This document shows positions 35,418 through 41,423 of a stretch of DNA of 41,423 nt, piece by piece. The translations under genes were made by a program, and so were the position numbers. The notes under the pieces are model-generated. The model did no database searches. It was given only the letters and a program-made list of their open reading frames with translations, and was not told the origin of the DNA. The DNA is from Marinobacterium sp. (GTDB lineage Bacteria > Pseudomonadota > Gammaproteobacteria > Pseudomonadales > Balneatricaceae): contig JAUWAC010000020.1 in assembly GCA_030602245.1 (NCBI GenBank), positions 1-41,423 of the forward strand. The letters run 5' to 3'. Every line of letters starts with the position of its first letter. Position 1 is the stretch's first letter.

Positions 35418-36248
35418 TCACGCGCGAAGACTGACTTGATAGGCACCAAACTTGCGGATGTTGATGACGCCCGTATCCAGTATCAGGTACTGACCCTTGA
35501 TACCGAGCAAAGTGCCTTTTACCTGCGGCTGCTTGTCGAAGTTGAAGGTGGTCACCTTGTTGGGGTGTACCAGCACCGGGTAGTTGATCTTCAGCGCGTC
35601 GTCTTCGGGCAGTTCTCGTATTGCATCGACACCGAACCGCGTCCGCAGCGCGTCCAGCTCGGCGGCGCACAGGGCCAGCAGACGGTCCCGCTCGGCAGCG
35701 AGATCGATCAGCGCCACATCACCCTTGAGCATAGCGCGCCAGTTCGTCTTGTCGTTGACGTGCGCGGCAAATATCTGTTCGATCAGTCCCGAGTGCAGAC
35801 GGTTGTCAACTTCCAGAATCGGCAGCGCCTGCACCGCGCCCTGATCGATCCAGCGGGTCGGGATCTGCTGCCGACGTGTAATACCCACCTTCAGCCCCGA
35901 TGAGTTGGCCAGGTAGACGACGTGAGGCGCAAAGCAGTTACGCTCGCCCCAGGCGGGATCACGGCAGGTGCCTTCGTGATAGTGACACTTCTCCGGCTTC
36001 ACGATACAGCTGTCACACTGCGGCAGACGCGTGAAGCAGGGGTAACAGTACCCCTGATTAAAGCTCTTTGAGGTCTTGCGGCCACAGTGCAGGCAGTTGA
36101 TCGTACCCTCGAACGTCAGTTCAATAGGGCGATCCAGCAACGGGGCCATATCCACGGTGTTGTCGTCGCCAAACCGCATGCGGTAACGGACCGGCTCGGC
36201 GAGCGAAACCTCCATCTTGCGCAGAGCGCCGGTTGCAATCAGCTCCAT
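35418..36248 (-). CDS. DUF2797 protein, cysteine-rich, GIY-YIG-like segment
   Basis: A 276-residue protein of unknown function. It has several cysteine pairs (INCLHCGRK, GYCYPCF, CDSC, and later Cys/His in KCHYHEGTCRD) that likely bind zinc, then VVYLANSSGLKVGITR, which resembles the GIY-YIG nuclease core, and a C-terminal part with KGTLLGIKGQYLILDTGVINIRK shaped into a beta-domain-like segment. It lies between yeaC and pepN (7 and 14 base gaps), as in pseudomonads. The nuclease-like resemblance is my reading and needs a profile search. Confidence 0.85.
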   Translation of the reverse strand: MELIATGALRKMEVSLAEPVRYRMRFGDDNTVDMAPLLDRPIELTFEGTINCLHCGRKTSKSFNQGYCYPCFTRLPQCDSCIVKPEKCHYHEGTCRDPAWGERNCFAPHVVYLANSSGLKVGITRRQQIPTRWIDQGAVQALPILEVDNRLHSGLIEQIFAAHVNDKTNWRAMLKGDVALIDLAAERDRLLALCAAELDALRTRFGVDAIRELPEDDALKINYPVLVHPNKVTTFNFDKQPQVKGTLLGIKGQYLILDTGVINIRKFGAYQVSLRA

Positions 36249-36255
36249 CCGTCGC

Positions 36256-36525
36256 TTACTGCTCGGTCAGAATTTTCAGGGTCTGCGGGGCCAGCGGATC
36301 ACAGCCATGCTGAGTGCCATCCGGACGGGTACGGTCGATGAAGCCGACACGCTGATCTTCCGGCATATTGCGGGCGTGCTCATAGGCGATCACGGCGCGC
36401 AGGCTGGTTTCGCGCTGCTCCTTGGTCAGGCGCTCACCGTTGGGCCATTTGCCGAGTTCAACGGCGCGCTTGAGGGATTCGTAGATATCGGGCGTCATCG
36501 CCTCGATCATTTTCTCGAAGTTCAT
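36256..36525 (-). CDS. yeaC: YeaC family protein (DUF1315)
   Basis: An 89-residue protein of unknown function found widely in gammaproteobacteria. The start MNFEKMIEAMTPDIYESLKRAVE and the block KWPNGERLTKEQRE are family hallmarks, and the C-terminus contains HGCDPLAPQTLKIL. A GGAGAG site precedes the ATG. It sits between the rhomboid and DUF2797 genes on the same strand. Confidence 0.9.
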   Translation of the reverse strand: MNFEKMIEAMTPDIYESLKRAVELGKWPNGERLTKEQRETSLRAVIAYEHARNMPEDQRVGFIDRTRPDGTQHGCDPLAPQTLKILTEQ

Positions 36526-36596
36526 GCAGTCTCTCCTGCCGGTCGCGTCAGACCGGCAATCTTACCGTCTTTGACAAAAGCAATGCCAGCGAGGTT

Positions 36597-37448
36597 TCAG
36601 CGCGGACCGAACAACCGCCCGATCGGCCAGTAGGCAAAACCCGCCAGCATACCGACCAGATGGGCCGTGTTGGCGATGGCCCCCAGCCCGACGCCTTCCA
36701 GCACGCCGGTGAAGCCCAGTGCCAGCCAGAGCAGCATGAAGCCCATCAGGGCCGGCGGCAGGCCGAAGCGATAGCGCGGTTCAAGCCGGTCCCACAGCCA
36801 GGTATAGCCGAGCAGGCCGAACACGACACCGGACATGCCGCCGAACATGGGCCCCGACACCCAGAACTGAGCCAGATTGGACGCAACGCCGGTCACCAGC
36901 ACCAGTCCGATCAGCGCCCAGCCGCCCTGCAGCGTTTCGACCCGCTGCGCCACAACCCACACCCACAGCAGGTTGAACAGGATGTGCAACAGGCTGAAGT
37001 GCATGAAGATCGGCGTGACCAGCCGCCACCACTCCCCGGACGCCAGCATGCCCGCCAGACTGTCATAGCGCAGCGTGCGGCCGTCGACGCGGAAGTCAGT
37101 GAACGACAGGCGCGACATCCACTCCTCGCTGGCACCAAACCCGATCAGCAGGGTCACCAGTACGCTGACAATCAGCAACGCCAGCGTAACCCTGATGCGC
37201 CCGGGCGAGATGAAGGTGGCTCCGAACCGACGACGACGAATCGTACGCAGCTCGACGCTGCTCAGATCGCCCCCCTCCTGCCAGTAGCGGTAGAGCGCGC
37301 GGATCTGCGCCGGATCGATGGAGCGGGCCACGAGCAGGATCTGACGATCGCTCTCCTCGACCACCCGATGCGGCACTTCGTACTCCCACAGCAGCGCAGT
37401 GAACGGGGCCAGATCCTCGCTCAACGGCACCTCGAGTACCGGGATCAC
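36597..37448 (-). CDS. Rhomboid family intramembrane serine protease (GlpG-like)
   Basis: A membrane protease that cleaves transmembrane substrates. Of 283 residues, 1-80 are a soluble N-terminal domain like that of GlpG, and about six helices follow. The catalytic dyad is Ser206 in GGMSGVVFG and His263 in NTAHLVGMLAG, and the HxxxN element HILFN lies at about 155-159. The GTG start at 37448 overlaps the stop of the phosphoesterase gene (GTGA), so translation is coupled. Whether it should be called glpG is uncertain. Confidence 0.92.
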   Translation of the reverse strand: MIPVLEVPLSEDLAPFTALLWEYEVPHRVVEESDRQILLVARSIDPAQIRALYRYWQEGGDLSSVELRTIRRRRFGATFISPGRIRVTLALLIVSVLVTLLIGFGASEEWMSRLSFTDFRVDGRTLRYDSLAGMLASGEWWRLVTPIFMHFSLLHILFNLLWVWVVAQRVETLQGGWALIGLVLVTGVASNLAQFWVSGPMFGGMSGVVFGLLGYTWLWDRLEPRYRFGLPPALMGFMLLWLALGFTGVLEGVGLGAIANTAHLVGMLAGFAYWPIGRLFGPR

Positions 37449-38428
37449 CCCTGCAGCTCCCCATCCATACGGCCCACCTCCCGCGCCACATCGACCCAGA
37501 CGAAGCGCTCGGGTCGCAACACCGTTTCATCGTCGAGTCGATACGCAACCAGCTTGCCGTACTTGACGGCACTGAAATCGAGACAGGCGATGTTGTCGGT
37601 CAGCGGCGCCGGGGTGCCTTCGCACCAGTAGTGCCCCATAAACAGCAGCTTTTCGTCGGGCCCGTAATAGAGCAGGTCATTGCGCTGACTGTCGGTCAGC
37701 GGCCGGCGCGCGATATGCTCCGGCAGCGGGTCGGGCTGAAACACCACGTCTGCCAGTCGCTGCGGCGCCTCGGCCCAGAATTTGGTGCGAAAGAAGTGGC
37801 GTTTGAAGCCATCCTTGCTGACGATCACCTCGTTGTCGGGCAGACGCAGATGGGTGCCGCGCAGCAGACGGTCTATCACCTCCCACTCGAAGCTGCCTTC
37901 GCGCGCAGAGCGGACGAGAAAATCGCGATCGATGCGGTTGCTGCCGTGTTCTCGCAGCAGCCGGTCGATCAGTTCCTGATGCCAGCAGGCATGCACGGCA
38001 CGGAAGCGCTCGGTCTCGATAAACAGTGGCATATCGAGAAACCAGTCGAGATACTCCTGCAGCTCATGCTCATGGCCGGCAAACTGGTCCAGTGTCTGCT
38101 GCAGTATGCGTTGGTGGCGCGCCGTATGGGCACGCAGGAACCCCTCGCCATCCGGCGTTGGGGTCAGATAGCAGAGCAGGTTGTATTCATGGTTGCCCAT
38201 GATGATGTCGGCATGACCCGCATCCACCATCGCCCGCACGATATGCAACGCTTCACGAATATGGGGCCCACGATCGACGATATCGCCGATGAACACCGCA
38301 CGACGCTCCGGATGCTGATAGACACCATTGATGCGACGATAGCCGAGCCGATCCAGCAGCAGGCACAGGCTGATGGCACAGCCATGTACGTCGCCGATCA
38401 GATCGATACCACGTGATTGTTCTCTCAA
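37445..38428 (-). CDS. Metallophosphoesterase (calcineurin-like)
   Basis: A two-metal phosphatase of the calcineurin superfamily. The metal ligands are in GDVHG, GDIVDRG, GNHE and the late GHYWCEG. Resembles diadenosine-tetraphosphatase/serine-threonine phosphatase types, but the substrate is unknown. I choose TTG 38428 (MREQSRGIDLIGDVHG, 327 residues) because AGGTGAG lies three to nine bases upstream and the metal motif then falls near residue 12. A GTG at 38461 would overlap nadK by 25 bases. It lies 8 bases after the nadK stop and overlaps the rhomboid start. Confidence 0.88.
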   Translation of the reverse strand: MREQSRGIDLIGDVHGCAISLCLLLDRLGYRRINGVYQHPERRAVFIGDIVDRGPHIREALHIVRAMVDAGHADIIMGNHEYNLLCYLTPTPDGEGFLRAHTARHQRILQQTLDQFAGHEHELQEYLDWFLDMPLFIETERFRAVHACWHQELIDRLLREHGSNRIDRDFLVRSAREGSFEWEVIDRLLRGTHLRLPDNEVIVSKDGFKRHFFRTKFWAEAPQRLADVVFQPDPLPEHIARRPLTDSQRNDLLYYGPDEKLLFMGHYWCEGTPAPLTDNIACLDFSAVKYGKLVAYRLDDETVLRPERFVWVDVAREVGRMDGELQG

Positions 38429-38436
38429 CGGCTCAC

Positions 38437-39318
38437 CTATTCGCCCAGCTTGGTGCCCCACCCCAGCTTCTCCCGGCAGGTGCGGTAGAAGTCGTAGTTA
38501 AGCGGGTGCAGCAACTTCAGTTTATGCGGTTTCTTGTGAATCGTGATCGTATCGCCCGGTGCCAGTGCGATATTCATCTGGCCATCGCAGGAGATCGATG
38601 GGTAGGTTTCGTTGCGCTCGCTGATCACCAGCTTCAGCTCGCTGTTGCCGTCGACGACGATCGGCCGGCTCGACAGCGTATGCGGGAACATCGGCACCAG
38701 CACCAGCGCATCGAGCCGCGGATGCATGATCGGCCCGCCCCCTGAGAGGGCATAAGCGGTCGAGCCGGTCGGCGTCGATACGATCAGACCGTCGGAGCGT
38801 TGGGTGTATACGAACTGCCCCTCGATATAGAGCTCGAATTCGATCATCCGGGTCGCCTTACCCGGGTGCAGCACGCAGTCGTTCAGCGCCGTGGACTCGG
38901 CGATCGGCTCACCTTCGCGCTTGACGGTCACATCGAGCAGAAAACGGGTATCCACCGCGTAGCGCCCGGCCAGCACCTCCGCCACCTTTTCCTCGATTTC
39001 GGCCGGCGCGATATCGGTCAGGAAGCCCAGATTGCCCCGGTTTACGCCCAGTACCGGCACATGACTCTGAGCCAGCGAGCGCGCGGCACCGAGCAAACTG
39101 CCATCGCCACCGACAACAATGACCAGATCACAGGTCTCACCCATGCGCGACTGCTTCGCCACCTGTCGACCGTGCCCCGGCATCACCTCGGCGATTTTCT
39201 GATCCAGGATCACGTTCAGGCCCTGCTCGTCGAGGAACCGGATCAGCGTCTTGAGGGTATCGATCACCTTCTTGCTGCCCAGGCGACCAATCAGACCTAT
39301 ATTGCGAAAACTCTCCAT
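38437..39318 (-). CDS. nadK: NAD kinase
   Basis: NadK phosphorylates NAD to NADP. The 293-residue protein has the GGDGS motif at residues 70-74 (VVGGDGSLLGAAR), the LGVNRGNLGFLTD block, LNDCVLH in place of the NE motif region, and DGLIVSTPTGSTAYALSGGGP. Length is standard. It is the first gene of the minus-strand cluster running to pepN. A perfect TATAAT lies 54 to 59 bases upstream of the start. Confidence 0.97.
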   Translation of the reverse strand: MESFRNIGLIGRLGSKKVIDTLKTLIRFLDEQGLNVILDQKIAEVMPGHGRQVAKQSRMGETCDLVIVVGGDGSLLGAARSLAQSHVPVLGVNRGNLGFLTDIAPAEIEEKVAEVLAGRYAVDTRFLLDVTVKREGEPIAESTALNDCVLHPGKATRMIEFELYIEGQFVYTQRSDGLIVSTPTGSTAYALSGGGPIMHPRLDALVLVPMFPHTLSSRPIVVDGNSELKLVISERNETYPSISCDGQMNIALAPGDTITIHKKPHKLKLLHPLNYDFYRTCREKLGWGTKLGE

Positions 39319-39371
39319 GACTCAGCCCTTAGTGTTGCGATCCGGTAACATTCCGATCAGGAATTGATCCT

Positions 39372-39377
39372 ATTATA
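39372..39377 (-). promoter_or_regulatory. Possible -10 box of the nadK cluster
   Basis: On the minus strand a perfect TATAAT lies in the spacer between the pyridoxal-enzyme gene and nadK. No good -35 is present at 16-18 bases, so it may be an activated or weak promoter. Confidence 0.35.
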
Positions 39378-40374
39378 CGGGGTGGGGCCCGTGAAAGGCA
39401 GACGCACCGGCTCGCAGCCGCTGCTCCAGCCCACGCCGCCCCTGCAGACCGCCACTGTGAATCAGCAGAATACGGGCGCCCGGCGCGAATTGACCCGTCA
39501 GTATTCTGCGCTGCAGCGTTGCCAGCAGGCGTACCGTATACACCGGATCCAGCGGCACAGCGTGGCGCTGCTCAAAGGCGTCAACAAAAGCCGCCAGCCC
39601 CAGCGGCAGCCGGCCATAACCGGGGGTATGCAGCCCCCGATCAAGCGCCCACCCGCCCGGGTCGCTGATACCGGCCTGCTGCAACAGCCTGCGCACCATT
39701 GCCTCTCCGGCTTCACCCAGATTCAGCGCCGCCACGCCGATCACACGCGTGCGAGCCGGCTTGCCGGCGATCAGCCCGGCAAGAGTGCCACCGGTTCCCA
39801 TCGCACAGGCCACATAATCCGGTTGCTGCCAGTCGGGATCGACGATCTGCTGCCAGATCTCGCGACACCCGGCGACCGCCGCAGCGCTGCTGCCACCTTC
39901 CGGCAGCTGCTCCCAGTCCGGCCAGGACGCGCTCAGCCAGCGCCGAAACTCAGCCTGATCACGCTGGCGATAGGTAGCACGATCGAGAAACCGGATCTGC
40001 ATCCCCCAGCGTCGGGCATCCTGAAGCATGGCGGTATCGGCCTGATCAGGATGACCGCGGACAAGCCCCAGTGTCTCGATGCCGAACTGGTGTCCAAGCC
40101 AGGCCAGCGCATGCAGGTGGTTTGACCACACGCCACCAAAGCTCAACACCCGGGGTCGTTCACCGGCCCTCAGACGGCGAATCAGCGGCAGCAGTTTGAA
40201 CCACTTGTTGCCACTGATCTGCGGATGGGTCAGATCCAGGCGCAACATCCCGACCTGCACACCGGCGCGGCGATACAAGGCGCCTCGAAGTTCGGTGACG
40301 GGCAGGCCCGACCGCTCCAGCCCGGTTTGCATCGATTCATTTCCGCCCCCTGCCTGCCCAAGCGATGCCGTCAT
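39373..40374 (-). CDS. PLP-dependent ACC deaminase/D-cysteine desulfhydrase family enzyme
   Basis: A pyridoxal-phosphate enzyme of fold type II. The 333-residue protein has the cofactor lysine at about Lys57 (ISGNKWFKL), the SFGGVWSNHLHALA segment, and the phosphate-binding GTGGTLAGL. Family members deaminate 1-aminocyclopropane carboxylate or release H2S from D-cysteine; the sequence does not tell which. The start is uncertain: ATG 40374 or ATG 40332 (MQTGLERSG); both lie before the conserved core. It is divergent from the DoxX-like gene and 54 bases upstream of nadK. Confidence 0.85.
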   Translation of the reverse strand: MTASLGQAGGGNESMQTGLERSGLPVTELRGALYRRAGVQVGMLRLDLTHPQISGNKWFKLLPLIRRLRAGERPRVLSFGGVWSNHLHALAWLGHQFGIETLGLVRGHPDQADTAMLQDARRWGMQIRFLDRATYRQRDQAEFRRWLSASWPDWEQLPEGGSSAAAVAGCREIWQQIVDPDWQQPDYVACAMGTGGTLAGLIAGKPARTRVIGVAALNLGEAGEAMVRRLLQQAGISDPGGWALDRGLHTPGYGRLPLGLAAFVDAFEQRHAVPLDPVYTVRLLATLQRRILTGQFAPGARILLIHSGGLQGRRGLEQRLRAGASAFHGPHPV

Positions 40375-40484
40375 GTCCTGATACTCCTCAACCACGCGCC
40401 TAAAAGACTGCGAGCGTGATAGCTTCAGCCCCACAAAAACGGGTAATGTTCCCGTTCCCCCTTCCGATTGAAAAGGACTTTTTG

Positions 40485-40907
40485 ATGTTAGCGACATTCA
40501 ACCGCCTGCTGGACTGCCCGGATTTTGGCAAATTTGTTCTGCGCGTCTCCTTTGCCGCGATGATGCTGATGCACGGCTGGCACAAGGTAACTGACGGTAT
40601 CGACGGCATATTCGGCCTGCTGGCCAGCCAGGGCTACCCAACCTGGATCGGCTATGGCGTCTATATCGGCGAGGTAATCGCGCCGATCCTGCTGATTGTC
40701 GGCGTACTGACGCGCCTGTCGGCACTGACAATGCTCGGCACCATGATCTTTGCCTGGCTTCTGACCGGGATCCCGAAAACCTTTACCCTGACCGCCGTCG
40801 GCGCCTGGGGCATCGAGCACATGATGGTGTATTTCTTCGCGGCACTGGCGATCATGTTCCTCGGCGCGGGCCGCTACTCAATCGTCAGCAATCCCGCCTG
40901 GCGCTGA
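40485..40907 (+). CDS. DoxX family membrane protein
   Basis: A 140-residue inner-membrane protein with four hydrophobic segments (about 18-35, 55-75, 78-97, 108-125). The LRVSFAAMMLMHGWHKV start and YIGEVIAPILLIVGVLTRL block mark the DoxX family, some members of which are linked to redox or thiosulfate metabolism. ATG 40485 follows AAAAGGA at a normal distance. No partner genes are adjacent downstream, so its role is not evident. Confidence 0.87.
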   Translation: MLATFNRLLDCPDFGKFVLRVSFAAMMLMHGWHKVTDGIDGIFGLLASQGYPTWIGYGVYIGEVIAPILLIVGVLTRLSALTMLGTMIFAWLLTGIPKTFTLTAVGAWGIEHMMVYFFAALAIMFLGAGRYSIVSNPAWR

Positions 40908-41209
40908 TACCGATACAGCCGCGTCGGCGACTGCCACTCGCCGTCCGGCATCTCCCTGCATCCCCCCTCTCTTTCTCGCCGCCTCGGACCTCAATCCTCT
41001 TCACCAACGCAACAGAACGCCGCGCATCCAGCATACGTCCTTGCGCAAGCAGCGGTGCTGGCGTGCCAGCAACTGCACAAGTGCAGATAAACATCGGCGA
41101 ACAGGCGGAGGCGGACTTCTCGACGCAGAAATAGTGCAGCAGAAAGGAATAGAAACGCGGGCAAAAAGATCACGCACTGGACGGTCGGCGTCTCAACCCG
41201 ACTTTCGCC

Positions 41210-41239
41210 TTTTGCTTTGAAGAATTTTGCTTTGAGGAA
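41210..41239. repeat. Tandem 15-bp repeat
   Basis: TTTTGCTTTGAAGAA (41210-41224) is followed directly by TTTTGCTTTGAGGAA (41225-41239), one mismatch. Confidence 0.85.
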
Positions 41240-41250
41240 TACTTCAGGAC

Positions 41251-41313
41251 GTGGCGGAACTCACAGACTCGGCGAGCCGATGAATCCCTCGAGAGCTGAC
41301 AGGCAGTATTCTG
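41251..41313 (-). pseudogene. Decayed tRNA-Asp-like remnant
   Basis: Two blocks match the intact tRNA-Asp just to the right in the same order: GTGGCGGAAC at 41251-41260 (tRNA copy 41346-41355, its acceptor end) and TGACAGGCAG-TATTCT near 41297-41312 (tRNA copy from 41386, its anticodon stem), with the second lacking one base. The stretch between them does not match and is about six bases longer. It cannot fold as a full tRNA. It may be the trace of a lost tandem tRNA or of element excision. Confidence 0.45.
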
Positions 41314-41346
41314 GCCTTTCATCTCTCACTCTCTGTTTCAAGAGAG

Positions 41347-41423
41347 TGGCGGAACGGACGGGACTCGAACCCGCGACCCCCTGCGTGACAGGCAGGTATT
41401 CTAACCAACTGAACTACCGCTCC
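41347..41423 (-). tRNA. tRNA-Asp (anticodon GUC)
   Basis: A complete 77-base tRNA, 5' GGAGCGG acceptor strand at the window edge and CCA encoded at 41349-41347. The anticodon loop CTGTCAC gives GUC, and the T-arm GGGTTCGAGTCCC is standard. It is nearly identical to enterobacterial tRNA-Asp. Its 5' flank and promoter lie beyond the window. Confidence 0.97.

Larger units (their letters stand above)
40908..41346. other. Gene-free stretch before tRNA-Asp
   Basis: About 440 bases with no believable coding frame on either strand; short frames on the minus strand have no start signal or family likeness. It holds a 15-bp tandem repeat (41210-41239) and a decayed tRNA-Asp-like segment (41251-41313). 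Confidence 0.65.

Noticed and set aside
40885..41173. Two short minus-strand frames in the stretch before tRNA-Asp
   Set aside because: Start codons without ribosome sites, no recognisable domain, and they overlap each other in different frames.

Overview
The window is a GC-rich chromosomal segment from a gammaproteobacterium. The evidence is the gene order smpB-ssrA, ratA-rnfH (convergent with bamE), bamE/fur divergent, recN-grpE-dnaK-dnaJ and nadK-phosphoesterase-rhomboid-yeaC-DUF2797-pepN, the ANDDNYALAA tmRNA tag, and sigma-32 type heat-shock promoters. A marine or halophilic Oceanospirillales/Pseudomonas-like bacterium is plausible, but the genus cannot be fixed from sequence alone. The window starts a few bases inside an insertion sequence and stops exactly at the 5' end of a tRNA-Asp, so it may be a contig bounded by repeats.

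Region 1 (1-3899) is one end of an integrative element inserted at the 3' end of ssrA. It holds an IS3-family element, a relaxase gene cut off by that IS, a cluster of inverted repeats that may be the transfer origin, and a large tyrosine recombinase starting next to ssrA. The element continues leftwards out of the window. By eye it is less GC-rich than the rest.

Region 2 (3900-15605) is core genome: tmRNA and SmpB (ribosome rescue), an NSS-family Na+ symporter, RatA and RnfH, BamE, Fur, RecN with a likely LexA box, then the grpE-dnaK-dnaJ chaperone genes with two close matches to the sigma-32 promoter. cysE (cysteine synthesis) and dapB (lysine/peptidoglycan) follow and overlap by four bases.

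Region 3 (15604-22876, minus strand) looks like a catabolic and transport unit. It has an Lrp/AsnC regulator, a three-gene TRAP importer of the TakP type, a TSUP (TauE/SafE) exporter, a cytosolic-looking gamma-glutamyltransferase homologue and a beta-hydroxyacid dehydrogenase. The substrate is not known.

Region 4 (23143-30929, plus strand) is a NIF3/YqfO-like gene followed by a tightly packed V/A-type ATPase operon in the order B-D-I-K-E-DUF2764-A. This is a circular permutation of the E-DUF2764-A-B-D-I-K order known from chlamydiae. The rotor subunit K keeps the residues that bind Na+ in Enterococcus NtpK, so a sodium-pumping enzyme is predicted.

Region 5 (30936-41423) holds a small winged-helix protein, two Nudix hydrolases, a DUF1289 protein, the nadK-to-pepN minus-strand cluster, an ACC deaminase/D-cysteine desulfhydrase homologue, a DoxX-like membrane protein, a roughly 440-base gene-free stretch with a decayed tRNA-Asp-like copy, and an intact tRNA-Asp(GUC).
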